This document shows, in pieces, positions 34,227-42,373 of a stretch of DNA of 64,000 nt; within the stretch, counting starts at the first letter, position 1; every line of letters starts with the position of its first letter. The position numbers were made by a program, and so were the translations under genes. The stretch covers positions 1 through 64,000 of the forward strand of contig CAUWHJ010000010.1 of NCBI GenBank assembly GCA_963558655.1, in the 5' to 3' direction. Below the pieces are notes generated by a model. It searched no databases. It was not told where the DNA came from and worked only from the letters and a program-made list of their open reading frames with translations. This stretch comes from UMGS1590 sp963558655 (lineage in GTDB: Bacteria > Bacillota > Peptococcia > Peptococcales > Peptococcaceae).

Positions 34227-35135
34227 TTAAGCACGCTTCCCAGTTTTCATATAATATTCAACACCGTCACGCACCACCACTTCGAGCGCGCCGCAATCAA
34301 CAAGATAATCCACATAGATGTGAATGTTGCGTTCGTAAAAAGCGGCTTTACGTGGCTTCGAAGAAAGCATTTTCATCATGGTGCAGGCAGCAATGACAAT
34401 TTCGCTGCGTGTCAAGCCGCAGTCTGCTGTGTCTAAAATGCGGTTGGCACATTTTTTAACGGCTGCTATGCAGTTTTCTGCCAATGGCTTCACATCGTCA
34501 TAAAGGCCACGATGCGCCGCTAAATAGTATGGATAGTCGGTAGCAGCAAGGGCTTCCATGGCGTCCAACGATGGCTGCACGCTGAAGAAATATGGCAACT
34601 TAGCATCGCTGATGAATTTATCTGTAAGAATGGCATCGCCCATGTAACACACACCATCTGGCGTTACAATAGAGAGATGGTCTGGCGTGTGGCCGGCGGT
34701 GTGCAAAATCTCAAAGGTGGCGCCGCAAAAATCCACATGGGTTTCCGATGGCATGATGATGCGGTCGGCGGCAACCAGCAAATCCGATTCCATGGCATCG
34801 GTCATGGGCTGCTGTGGATGCAGCATATAGAAATAATAGGCTTTGAGGTTAAGCGGCGTCACGGCAATCCCTGCCTCGCCGGCAGAAAGTGCCACAGGCA
34901 GGTGATATTTTTCTTGAAAGTAACGGTGGTTGGCACTGTGGTCCCCATGCACATGGGAGCCAAGAATGCCCACCGGCGTAAGTCCTGCGCGCTCCAGCGT
35001 ACGTTCAATCATATCACGCTGACTACGCAAGCCACTGTCAAGGAGCACGCAGGTGTGCTCAGACGTTTTATAGAGAGGGATAATTTGCCAATCCTCCAGG
35101 TACCAGGTGTTACCGGCGGCTTGTTTGAGTTGCAT
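34227..35135 (-). CDS. Metallo-beta-lactamase-fold hydrolase
   Basis: 302 residues. MBL metal motif HVHGDHSANH (HxHxDH), third ligand region HTAGHTPDH, Asp in YMGDAILTD and His in AAHRGLYDD. The C terminus adds a helical domain (TRSEIVIAACTMMKML, FYERNIHIYVDYLVDCGALE) that looks like the winged-helix tail of MBL hydrolases. The substrate is unknown. The start moved to the ATG at 35135, with AAAGGAAG upstream and the sequence MQLKQAAGNTWYLE; the open frame is 30 codons longer and lies inside the previous gene. It overlaps that gene by 26 bases. Confidence 0.87.
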   Translation of the reverse strand: MQLKQAAGNTWYLEDWQIIPLYKTSEHTCVLLDSGLRSQRDMIERTLERAGLTPVGILGSHVHGDHSANHRYFQEKYHLPVALSAGEAGIAVTPLNLKAYYFYMLHPQQPMTDAMESDLLVAADRIIMPSETHVDFCGATFEILHTAGHTPDHLSIVTPDGVCYMGDAILTDKFISDAKLPYFFSVQPSLDAMEALAATDYPYYLAAHRGLYDDVKPLAENCIAAVKKCANRILDTADCGLTRSEIVIAACTMMKMLSSKPRKAAFYERNIHIYVDYLVDCGALEVVVRDGVEYYMKTGKRA

Positions 35136-35694
35136 GAAGGTCTTCCTTTCTAAGCATAGAATCATAAACATGGCGATGCAGGCTGCGAATGTACGCAAAA
35201 GTAGCCTCCTCGCCTTCTTCGGCAAGCATCACCAGCCACTGTTCCAGCACTTGTGCTGTTTCAGGGTGCATAAAGTTCTTCGCATGGCCATCACGAAAAT
35301 ACGCCAATGGTTTGTCCTGGCTGTAATTGGCGCCCTGATACACTTTGCTGGCTGCCACACGATCGCAAAACATCTCAATGAGATAGCGTGCCGGCATACG
35401 CACCGCTTCCGCACGGCGTGTCTTGATGCAGTAATCATACCAATACTCAAAATGATGTTTGTTGCGCCCTTTATGATGCATCCAGGCGTAAGAAGCACCT
35501 TTTTTCTCACGCTCGCCCACATTTGGGCTTTTATTGCCCAAATAATAGCGCGCACCAGGGATAAATTCTGTCGGGCTGTATTTTGAAAGATCGTGCATCA
35601 ACCCTTGCAGTGGAATGCCCGCCTTGATGCAATGAGCACACACCAACTGTCGATGGTAGGTAATGGTTTTGAAGTGTTTGATTGGATGAAACAT
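35110..35694 (-). CDS. DUF5662 family protein
   Basis: 194 residues, start at the ATG at 35694 with GGAGG six bases before it. His-rich pattern: KTITYHRQLV, LMHDLSKYSPTEF, MHHKGRNKHHFEYWYDY and RYLIEMFCDRVAAS. This matches DUF5662, a family I associate with HD-like helical folds; MHDLSKYS could be an HD-type metal site. Biochemical function unknown. It is translated together with the MBL hydrolase, whose ribosome site lies inside it. Confidence 0.75.
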   Translation of the reverse strand: MFHPIKHFKTITYHRQLVCAHCIKAGIPLQGLMHDLSKYSPTEFIPGARYYLGNKSPNVGEREKKGASYAWMHHKGRNKHHFEYWYDYCIKTRRAEAVRMPARYLIEMFCDRVAASKVYQGANYSQDKPLAYFRDGHAKNFMHPETAQVLEQWLVMLAEEGEEATFAYIRSLHRHVYDSMLRKEDLHATQTSRR

Positions 35695-35785
35695 CGGTAT
35701 CCTCCATTCATGCGGCATGACCGCAGTTGCTCACCTCTTTAAGTTTACTCATCTTCCCTGCATTTTGCAAGGGCACAACGCAAGA

Positions 35786-35814
35786 GAAAAGCCGCACAAC
35801 CTTCACTGTGCGGC
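35786..35814 (-). terminator. Terminator after the CpXC gene
   Basis: Stem GCCGCACA / TGTGCGGC (35791-35798 and 35807-35814), followed on the minus strand by TTTTCTC. Confidence 0.82.
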
Positions 35815-35821
35815 AAAAGCA

Positions 35822-36523
35822 TCAAGCGCCCTGCGCCACTTTGGCGAGAAACTCAAACGCCCAATCCTGGTCAATCACCACTTCTCCAACATCAAGGCGT
35901 TCCACTGCTTTTTCATAGCTGTTTTGTATGCTCTCATACGCTTCTCTGGCAAATGGCACCTCGCCCACCGCCTGACCATCTGCCATAAAGACGATGTTCA
36001 GCGCACCTTGCAAGTCCTCGTCAAGATAAAGCACATCAACTGCATCACCGCCCGGCATGGCTTCCAGCTGTGGCTGCATCTGCCCATAAAGCATCACCTT
36101 ATACACTTCCATCAGGCGGTCATCTAAACCAGCATCAATCATGCGAATCTTTTCCACCAGATCGTCAACGCCCACAACAATACGCCGCTGATACGCTGCG
36201 GTATCAATGGTCTGCTTCACGCCATGGCTGTCGGTGACGGTAGAAAAGTCGTCTTTGTCAAAAAGCGTCCGCACCTCAGCCACCTCCTCAGCTTCCTGAC
36301 AGCAAAAAATCATCCACCGATCCTCCATCTGATGATAGAGAAAACTATACCCCACAAACTGTTCACTGCCGCAATGCGGACAAATGAACTTGAACAGGTC
36401 AAAATTTTTCACCCGTTGTTTCAATTTTGGGTCTTGCAGCATATTGATGCTCGTATAAAAATCAAAAGGGCTTTCTTTTCCACATTTCAGACAAGCCACC
36501 GCCTGTGTATGTTTCACTGTCAT
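35822..36523 (-). CDS. CpXC domain zinc-ribbon protein
   Basis: 233 residues. The N-terminal half has paired CxxC motifs (VACLKCGKESPF and FICPHCGSEQFVGY), a zinc ribbon of the CpXC type, with a predicted FYTSINMLQDPKLKQRV helix between them. The C-terminal half is acidic and unrecognised. The function is unknown. It follows the thioesterase gene by 12 bases. A second protein with a similar zinc-ribbon start is encoded at 53356-53799. Confidence 0.78.
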   Translation of the reverse strand: MTVKHTQAVACLKCGKESPFDFYTSINMLQDPKLKQRVKNFDLFKFICPHCGSEQFVGYSFLYHQMEDRWMIFCCQEAEEVAEVRTLFDKDDFSTVTDSHGVKQTIDTAAYQRRIVVGVDDLVEKIRMIDAGLDDRLMEVYKVMLYGQMQPQLEAMPGGDAVDVLYLDEDLQGALNIVFMADGQAVGEVPFAREAYESIQNSYEKAVERLDVGEVVIDQDWAFEFLAKVAQGA

Positions 36524-36535
36524 CGCATTCCCTCC

Positions 36536-36958
36536 TTACAGCTTGTAATCGCCTTGTTTTTCCTGATACGCCTTGTAATTGGCGTGAACCTCTGGATACT
36601 GCTTTTTAAGGCTCACCGGCTTGCCCTTGCTGTCGAGAATACAGTGGCTGCTTTCGCCGGTGCACACCACCTCACCACGACAGGTCATCACATACGCCAC
36701 ACGGATTTTCAGATGGTCGCAATCCTCGATATAAATGGCAATATCTATCACATCGCTGTACGTTGTCGGCTTTTTATAGTTACAGTTGACCGAAAGCATA
36801 GGCGAGCTTAACCCCAATTTTTCAAAGGTATCGTAGCTCATCCCCATGGATTCCATCCATTCGGTGCGTGCTTCTTCCATGAAACGAATGTAGTTGGAAT
36901 GATGGGTGATGCCCATACGATCGGTTTCATAATATTGTACCTTGTGCTGATAAATCAT
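36536..36958 (-). CDS. 4HBT-type acyl-CoA thioesterase
   Basis: 140-residue hot-dog fold enzyme of the YbgC/FcbC group. The active-site pattern YYETDRMGITHHSNYIRFME contains the catalytic Asp and the conserved HSNY...EEAR. It should hydrolyse acyl-CoA or acyl-ACP thioesters. I started at the ATG at 36958 (MIYQHKVQYYETD), seven bases after AAAGGTG; the frame is seven codons longer. It leads a two-gene operon with the CpXC protein. Confidence 0.9.
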   Translation of the reverse strand: MIYQHKVQYYETDRMGITHHSNYIRFMEEARTEWMESMGMSYDTFEKLGLSSPMLSVNCNYKKPTTYSDVIDIAIYIEDCDHLKIRVAYVMTCRGEVVCTGESSHCILDSKGKPVSLKKQYPEVHANYKAYQEKQGDYKL

Positions 36959-37079
36959 ACTGTCACACCTTTCTTTCACTGCCCTTTATTGTAGCGCGCC
37001 TTAACGGCTGCCGTCAACGCTGTCTGTGACACACCGGCCACTCCCTTTTCACAAAAATCCCACGGCGGCGATTATTTTT

Positions 37080-37109
37080 AAGGTTAATTTAACCTTCTTC
37101 CCCTATAAT
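37080..37109 (+). promoter_or_regulatory. Palindrome plus TATAAT, promoter of the candidate small RNA
   Basis: AAGGTTAA-T-TTAACCTT (37080-37096, perfect 8-bp arms) covers the -35 position, seven bases upstream of TATAAT (37104-37109). There is no good -35 hexamer, so the promoter may need an activator, or a repressor may bind the palindrome. Confidence 0.55.
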
Positions 37110-37115
37110 AATGGT

Positions 37116-37226
37116 GTAAATTCCTTTTCATATAGGTCATCGTTCGATGACCAGAATCTCCTTCTTTATAACACTATCCCCTCGGTGTTATAGTGACCGG
37201 TACTCAGACGTGAATACCGGTTTTTT
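37116..37226 (+). ncRNA. Candidate small RNA, copy A of a three-hairpin motif
   Basis: After the TATAAT come three hairpins: GGTCATCG/CGATGACC (37135-37142, 37145-37152); TATAACAC/GTGTTATA (37167-37174, 37185-37192); and ACCGGTA/TACCGGT (37196-37202, 37215-37221), the last followed by six T. No gene follows on the plus strand, so this is not an ordinary leader. Copy B at 42197-42298 on the other strand has the same plan: a first hairpin, a pyrimidine-rich linker, a second hairpin sharing the 13 bases CCCCTCGGTGTTA in loop and 3' arm, and a terminator hairpin with CTCAGA in its loop. I know of no named family that matches. Confidence 0.5.
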
Positions 37227-37256
37227 GTTTCCACGCAAGCAATATCTCCGCCATCA

Positions 37257-37313
37257 AAAATGACCTCGGCAGCACACGCTCGCAATGCGAGAATGTGTCA
37301 CCGAGGTCATTTT
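37257..37313. terminator. Terminator after the first LtaS-like gene
   Basis: Outer stem AAAATGACCTCGG / CCGAGGTCATTTT (37257-37269 and 37301-37313), with an inner hairpin around CTCGCA/TGCGAG. On the minus strand it ends in TTTTTGATGG; it also suits plus-strand read-through. Confidence 0.88.
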
Positions 37314-37321
37314 CTATGCGC

Positions 37322-39532
37322 TTACGTCAACGGCTTACCATCGAGCGTAAAGAGCGACCAATCACGGTTTTTGTAATCCAATAAATTGTTATAAGCTACA
37401 CACTGATAGCCTTCAATATCGCTTTCATACGGCTGCCCTTCAAGCCGAATCGCTGAGCGGCCTTCGGCATCACGGAAACCAACGCTTGACACCACCGGCA
37501 CATCAGAATACAGGCTCGCCAGATAGCGATTGTACTGCGGCAGCTCCAAGCCTGCTGTCTCAAGAACCAGCGTTGACAGATAGTTGGCAGATACCGTGCC
37601 CATCTCTTTTTCAGGAATGTCATAATTAGCCCAAATCACAAACGGTGTTTGATAATAGGATTGCAGTTCTTCCGTCGTCAGCTCATCTAAAGGCTTACCA
37701 TAAAGTTCTTCATAGAATTCTTCTTCCACCCCTGGAATATGGTCACCAAACATGACAATAATGGTTGGCTCTTTCACTTTTTTGAAGTAATTGACAAGCT
37801 CTTCAAAAGCTTTGTCACTTGCATTCACCAAAGAAAGATAACGCTCTGCCTGCGGATAGTCGCCCTTCATGTCGGTAATATGAATGGTTTCCTTAAAGTT
37901 GTCCGCCGCCTTTGTGTAACCACCATGGTTTTGAATCGTCACGTTAAACATGAAGAATGGCTTGTCTTTATCACGTTCTTCATAAAGGTCTTCAACCACT
38001 TTATAATTATAGTGGTCGCTCATATAATCACGGTTATACACATCGCCATCTTCTTCATCAAAGGCTTCCACAGCCTTCAAACGTTCATCGGCGTCCATGC
38101 TGATAATATCCCATGGAAGCACATTTTCCAGGAAGGTCTTAGATTCAAAGCCCAAATAGTTGTACGCTTCTTCACGGTTCCAGCCATTGTCATACAAAGG
38201 GTGGAAAGCCGCCGTGCTGTACCCTTGCTCACGCAACGTCCAAGCCAGCGATGGCGTGTTGTCACGAAGGTTCGCCGAATAAGCAACAGCGCCGCTCGGC
38301 AGGAAACGCTGGGCATTGCCAGTAAGCACCTCATATTCCGTGCAAGCAGTACCGCCACCGGTGACCGATACCTGCAAATTGCCGCGAATGGTGTTTTCCT
38401 TGAGGCTGTTAAAGAACGGCAGCACGTCTTTGTTGGTAGAAAAGCCTTCTCCTTTCGCCTGCAAATCGGTAAAGGATTCGTTCATCACCATAATTATATT
38501 CGGTGTTTGATCCGTCTTCGTATAATCATTGGCACCGCTTATCATATTATAGGCATTTTCACCGTCTGGCGAAATGCCATGCTCATCAAGAACATCATCA
38601 ACCACTGCGGACACCGTTTCGGCGTTGTAGTTTTCCGGTCGCTCCGGATAGACATTACGCAAATTGATGCAAAAAGAAAGCCAATCGCCGTACTTTTCAT
38701 AGCTTTCCGCCTGATTCCAATAGCTGATGACATACCCTTTCTCCGTCAAATAGGATTGGCTGAAGAAAATCCCCACCGTTCCCACAAGAAGGAAAGCTGC
38801 CAACGCACGCATCGTGATACGCCAACGCACACGCCTGAGATTGGCACGCCCCAACTGAAAACCTACGCCCAAAATCAAGCCTGTTTGCACCGATGCCGCC
38901 GTCCATGGCACCGACAATGTAAACACATAATTTTCCGCTACATTGACTGCAGTTCCAGATGAAAGAATGTCCAACGGCACAAAAGGTGAACCTCGAAAGA
39001 GCATCACAAAATAGCAAGCCGCTGCAAAAATGTAAATCAACACTGTTCCGAAAATCACAGCCCAGCGATAATTGCCAAACAGCACCAAAAACAGCAGATA
39101 TATCAGCGCGTAGGCTAAAAGATTCATCAAGAGGACTTCCGGTTCATGTGCAAAAGCATTGCGCCCGTTGAAGAAATCCTCCATATAAAACGCTGCCAAG
39201 GGCATCAAAGCAAACAGCAGCGTACTCACAAAAACGCCGCTCTTTCCGCTTAGCTTTAAGCGAAACGTAAAAAGAAGCCCCACCACAACGGCCATACATT
39301 TTAAGAAAAGCGATGAGCCCCATAGGCCAAGACCAGCTGTTTCTTCTGCATTAAAATGCGGAGCGCTCCACCACACCATGAGAAACAGCACCAGCGCTAA
39401 CAACCACCCAAACAGCATATGCAGAAGCGGTGCGCGCACCAGATAAAATGGCCCCATCTGCACCAAAAAACGCTCGCCCAAAAGCGTTCGGCGCAGACGG
39501 CCTTTTTTCTTTGAAAACTGTTCTTCTGTCAT
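37322..39532 (-). CDS. LTA synthase family sulfatase-fold protein, copy 1
   Basis: 736 residues. About five N-terminal membrane spans (for instance LLHMLFGWLLALVLFLMVWW) are followed by an extracellular sulfatase-like domain. Metal and catalytic residues: Glu in MVMNESFTD, nucleophile Thr in GGGTACTEYEVLTG, and Asp-His in VMFGDHIPG. LtaS-type enzymes polymerise glycerol phosphate from phosphatidylglycerol, or act as primases or on other glycans. The paralogue next door is similar over the whole length. The ATG at 39532 is nine bases after AGAGGA; an upstream ATG sits directly on that site, so I rejected it. It follows copy 2 after a terminator and may depend on read-through. Confidence 0.9.
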   Translation of the reverse strand: MTEEQFSKKKGRLRRTLLGERFLVQMGPFYLVRAPLLHMLFGWLLALVLFLMVWWSAPHFNAEETAGLGLWGSSLFLKCMAVVVGLLFTFRLKLSGKSGVFVSTLLFALMPLAAFYMEDFFNGRNAFAHEPEVLLMNLLAYALIYLLFLVLFGNYRWAVIFGTVLIYIFAAACYFVMLFRGSPFVPLDILSSGTAVNVAENYVFTLSVPWTAASVQTGLILGVGFQLGRANLRRVRWRITMRALAAFLLVGTVGIFFSQSYLTEKGYVISYWNQAESYEKYGDWLSFCINLRNVYPERPENYNAETVSAVVDDVLDEHGISPDGENAYNMISGANDYTKTDQTPNIIMVMNESFTDLQAKGEGFSTNKDVLPFFNSLKENTIRGNLQVSVTGGGTACTEYEVLTGNAQRFLPSGAVAYSANLRDNTPSLAWTLREQGYSTAAFHPLYDNGWNREEAYNYLGFESKTFLENVLPWDIISMDADERLKAVEAFDEEDGDVYNRDYMSDHYNYKVVEDLYEERDKDKPFFMFNVTIQNHGGYTKAADNFKETIHITDMKGDYPQAERYLSLVNASDKAFEELVNYFKKVKEPTIIVMFGDHIPGVEEEFYEELYGKPLDELTTEELQSYYQTPFVIWANYDIPEKEMGTVSANYLSTLVLETAGLELPQYNRYLASLYSDVPVVSSVGFRDAEGRSAIRLEGQPYESDIEGYQCVAYNNLLDYKNRDWSLFTLDGKPLT

Positions 39533-39561
39533 TGTTCTCATTCCTCTTACAAGAATAGCAA

Positions 39562-39594
39562 ATAAAAAGAGGGACGGATTATAGCGTCCGTCCC
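39562..39594 (-). terminator. Terminator between the two LtaS-like genes
   Basis: Stem GGGACGGA / TCCGTCCC (39571-39578 and 39587-39594), followed on the minus strand by TCTTTTTATTTG. The loop holds CGCTATAAT, so a weak promoter for copy 1 could be embedded in it. Confidence 0.8.
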
Positions 39595-39615
39595 CCCTTA
39601 TATTTCAATAATGCT

Positions 39616-41889
39616 TTATGAGGCAGTGCCTTGCTCCGGCACCGCACTCACACCTGAACCGGTTTCCTCGTCCTCTGGCGGATCGGCCATTGGCTGTCCG
39701 TCAATGGTAAAGAGCTGCCAATCTCGGTTCGAAGTATCCAAAAGGTTATTATAGGTAATGCAGTCATAACCATAAACCATATCTGCGTATGGACTGGTTT
39801 CATCGTCCTTTTCATACACCACACCATCACTGCCACGATAACCCACCGTGTCGATGACTGGCATTTGCTGATAAAGGGCTGCCAGATATTCATTGTATGG
39901 CGTCAATTCCAGCCCAGCCACCTGTAACAACAAGGTTGACAAATAGTTGGCAGAAATATTATCCACCGTTGCTTCATCAATGTCGTAGTTGGCCCAAATC
40001 AGGAATGGCGTATGGTAACGTGTCTGCTGTTCTTCGGCTGTCAGGTCATCTAAAGATTTTCCATACAACTCTTCATAGAACGCATTTTCCACAGAAGCCT
40101 GGTGGTCACCAAACATCACAATGACCGTTGGCTCGCTGACATTGCTGAAATAGGTAATCAGCTGCTGCAAGGCTTCGTCAGATTTCTTGAGCAAAGACAG
40201 ATAACGTTCAGCCTTAGGATAATACCCTTCCATGTTAGTAATTTGAATTTCCTGGTTGAAATTCAAATACATACGGTCGTAACCGCCATGGTTTTGCATG
40301 GTAACGTTAAACGCAAAGAACGGTTTATTTGGATCACGTTGTTCATAGAACTCAATGAGCTTTTCATAGTCGTAGGAATCGCTGATAAAGCGGCGCAAAA
40401 GCATATTATCCTCATCAGGATACATTGCCTCGACCTTTTCGATGAAAGCATCTTCGTCATTGGTTTCCTGATATTCCTGCACCACAGCCGGATCAATCAA
40501 ATCATCCATGGCAATGAAATCATCGAAGCCCATATCGCGGTACACATTTGGACGGTTCCAACCATCAGCAAAATATGGATGGAAGGCAAGAGAGGAATAT
40601 CCCTGACTCTCCAGAGTCGATACCAATGATGGTTGTGCACCATCAATGTACGATTCATACACGCTGCTGCCGCTTGGCAGAGTGCTAATGGAATTACCCG
40701 TTAAAAATTCATACTCAGAGTTGCTCGTGCCAGCCCCAAACACAGGCACAGAGAGCGTACCCTTGATGGTGTTTTCTGTCAGGCTATGGTAAAACGGCAG
40801 ATAATCCATATTGGTTTGCAAGTCGCCAAGCGTTGCCGGGTCGGAGAAAGTCTCGTTCATAATAGCAATCACGTTTGGCTTTTCGCCGCTTGGGGTGTAG
40901 GTATCCTCACCCGTCAGCAGATTGATGGACGTGTCATTCTTAGGATCGGGATCAACCGATGCCACCACGTCAGCCGCTTGTTCGCCAACGTTTCCACTAT
41001 CGTAGCCTTCCGGCTCAGAAACGTGCAGATACTTTGTATTCAAGCAGAAATTATACCAAATGCCGCTGCTATGATAGCCACGGCTTTGGTTCCAAAAATC
41101 TGGCTTAAAGCCATGGTCGGCAAGCACGTCTGTACCATACACTGTGCTTGCGATGATAAGCACATACGCCAGCGCCGTTGCGCGCACAATGATTTTGCTG
41201 CGGCGCACCTGTGGGCGAATGTTCACCATCTGACGTTCCAGTGCAAAAATGAGAATCAGCATCAACGCTGCCATCACAATTTGCCAGGAGAGTTTATAAT
41301 CATAGCCTGCTGCCACATTCAAGCCAGTGCCAACCGCAAGAATATCCATCGGCACCAGCGGTGTTCCACGGAAAAGATCCACATAGTAGTTTGCCATACC
41401 AAAAACAAAAAGCACCACATTGACTATGCTAATCGTCATACGGAAACGGCTTGTAATGAAAAACACAATCACATAGAACAACAGATAAGCCATGTAGTTC
41501 ATGAAGAAAGTAGGTGGCGAGAACACATAAAGGAAGTTCCCATTATAGCACTCCACCATCTGCATGGATACCACCGGCATCAGGAAAAAGAGCACGGTAT
41601 AAAATTTTGTGCGATACTGTTCACCGACATTCACTCGGAAAACAAGTACCAAACCAATGAGCGCAGCGAAAACATACGCTACCGCCATCACCTGCCAGCC
41701 CCAAAAATCGGTAGCCGGATTCAGGAAAAGATTCCATTCTGCTGTAATGAACGCTGCCAATGCCAGCGACAAAACAATCGCTGCCTTTTGTGTGCGCTTT
41801 GGCGCACGAGTGAATGAAACCGTATCTAAGAAACGGCCCACTGCATTAACATAGGCAACGAGGAATCGCTTGATGTTTTCTTTAACCAT
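39616..41889 (-). CDS. LTA synthase family sulfatase-fold protein, copy 2
   Basis: 757 residues, paralogous to copy 1. Membrane part with about five spans (residues about 35-230), then the catalytic domain: Glu in AIMNETFSD, Thr in GAGTSNSEYEFLTG, Asp-His in VMFGDHQAS. The C-terminal tail is Pro/Glu/Ser rich (PPEDEETGSGVSAVPE). It probably synthesises a polyglycerol-phosphate-type polymer outside the membrane. Its own strong promoter lies at 41974-42002. Two paralogues may divide the work between primer and chain, as LtaP/LtaS do in Listeria; this is inference. Confidence 0.9.
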   Translation of the reverse strand: MVKENIKRFLVAYVNAVGRFLDTVSFTRAPKRTQKAAIVLSLALAAFITAEWNLFLNPATDFWGWQVMAVAYVFAALIGLVLVFRVNVGEQYRTKFYTVLFFLMPVVSMQMVECYNGNFLYVFSPPTFFMNYMAYLLFYVIVFFITSRFRMTISIVNVVLFVFGMANYYVDLFRGTPLVPMDILAVGTGLNVAAGYDYKLSWQIVMAALMLILIFALERQMVNIRPQVRRSKIIVRATALAYVLIIASTVYGTDVLADHGFKPDFWNQSRGYHSSGIWYNFCLNTKYLHVSEPEGYDSGNVGEQAADVVASVDPDPKNDTSINLLTGEDTYTPSGEKPNVIAIMNETFSDPATLGDLQTNMDYLPFYHSLTENTIKGTLSVPVFGAGTSNSEYEFLTGNSISTLPSGSSVYESYIDGAQPSLVSTLESQGYSSLAFHPYFADGWNRPNVYRDMGFDDFIAMDDLIDPAVVQEYQETNDEDAFIEKVEAMYPDEDNMLLRRFISDSYDYEKLIEFYEQRDPNKPFFAFNVTMQNHGGYDRMYLNFNQEIQITNMEGYYPKAERYLSLLKKSDEALQQLITYFSNVSEPTVIVMFGDHQASVENAFYEELYGKSLDDLTAEEQQTRYHTPFLIWANYDIDEATVDNISANYLSTLLLQVAGLELTPYNEYLAALYQQMPVIDTVGYRGSDGVVYEKDDETSPYADMVYGYDCITYNNLLDTSNRDWQLFTIDGQPMADPPEDEETGSGVSAVPEQGTAS

Positions 41890-41973
41890 CGCTTTCGCCT
41901 CGCTTTCATCTCAAAATCAAAAAATCGCATATCACAAAAATAAGCCTGGTTTTCCAGAATCTTTTACTTACAT

Positions 41974-42002
41974 AGTGTACCCTTTTGTAAAGCAGTACGC
42001 AA
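41974..42002 (-). promoter_or_regulatory. Promoter of LtaS-like copy 2
   Basis: Minus strand: TTGCGT (41997-42002), 17-base spacer, TACACT (41974-41979). The leader before the start codon is about 80 bases. Confidence 0.72.
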
Positions 42003-42196
42003 GCACTTTGCTTACTTTTTAACCGAAAATCCAAAAATGAATGTTGCGCCATGCGCTGCCTTTTTGCGTTCCACCATTGTGTCTAGCGCTCAGCGCCTGC
42101 ATCTGGCGAGCGCCGACAGTGCACACCGTACGCGCAATGCCAACGTCCGAAAAGCAGCACTTTACATTCTCTTAACCCCGCACTTTGCAAAGCACA

Positions 42197-42298
42197 GAAT
42201 AAAAGGAACCCGGTCGCCTTCTGAGAAACGACCGGGACCTTTGTAACACCGAGGGGTGATGTTACCACTTAGAAGAAATGTGGCACGATAGCCAGCAT
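42197..42298 (-). ncRNA. Candidate small RNA, copy B of the three-hairpin motif
   Basis: Read on the minus strand: first hairpin ATGCTGGC/GCCACAT with a bulged C and loop TATCGT (42298-42278); linker TTCTTCTAA; second hairpin GTAACA/TGTTAC (42265-42243) containing CCCCTCGGTGTTA (42256-42244), identical to copy A; third hairpin CCCGGTCG/CGACCGGG (42236-42209) with CTCAGA in the loop; then TTCCTTTTATTC. It ends about 190 bases before the LtaS promoter, so it is a separate transcript or the 3' end of the C39-protease mRNA. I found no clear promoter. Confidence 0.5.
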
Positions 42299-42373
42299 CT
42301 AAAATGATGATAGCGAATGTTCTTGAAATCCAGCTTAAAGAATTGTTAAGGAAACGTATCAAAACACAGATGT

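Larger units (their letters stand above)
36959..37321. other. Intergenic region holding a candidate small RNA
   Basis: 363 bases with no protein gene. It contains a palindrome/-10 promoter unit (37080-37109), a three-hairpin RNA (37116-37226) on the plus strand, and the long terminator of the LtaS-like gene (37257-37313). Nothing else was seen. Confidence 0.7.
41890..42373. other. Intergenic region upstream of LtaS-like copy 2
   Basis: 484 bases without a convincing protein gene. From right to left on the minus strand it holds the candidate RNA copy B (42298-42197), about 190 bases with no clear feature, and the promoter and 5' leader of the LtaS-like gene. A 69-codon frame on the plus strand lacks a ribosome site. 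Confidence 0.65.

Noticed and set aside
37116..37226. Reading the three-hairpin RNA as a riboswitch for the minus-strand thioesterase gene
   Set aside because: The terminator T-run is on the plus strand and the matching copy B points away from any comparable gene, so the independent-RNA reading fits better.
42037..42246. 69-codon plus-strand frame in front of the LtaS-like gene
   Set aside because: No ribosome site, and it covers the candidate RNA copy B; composition looks non-coding.
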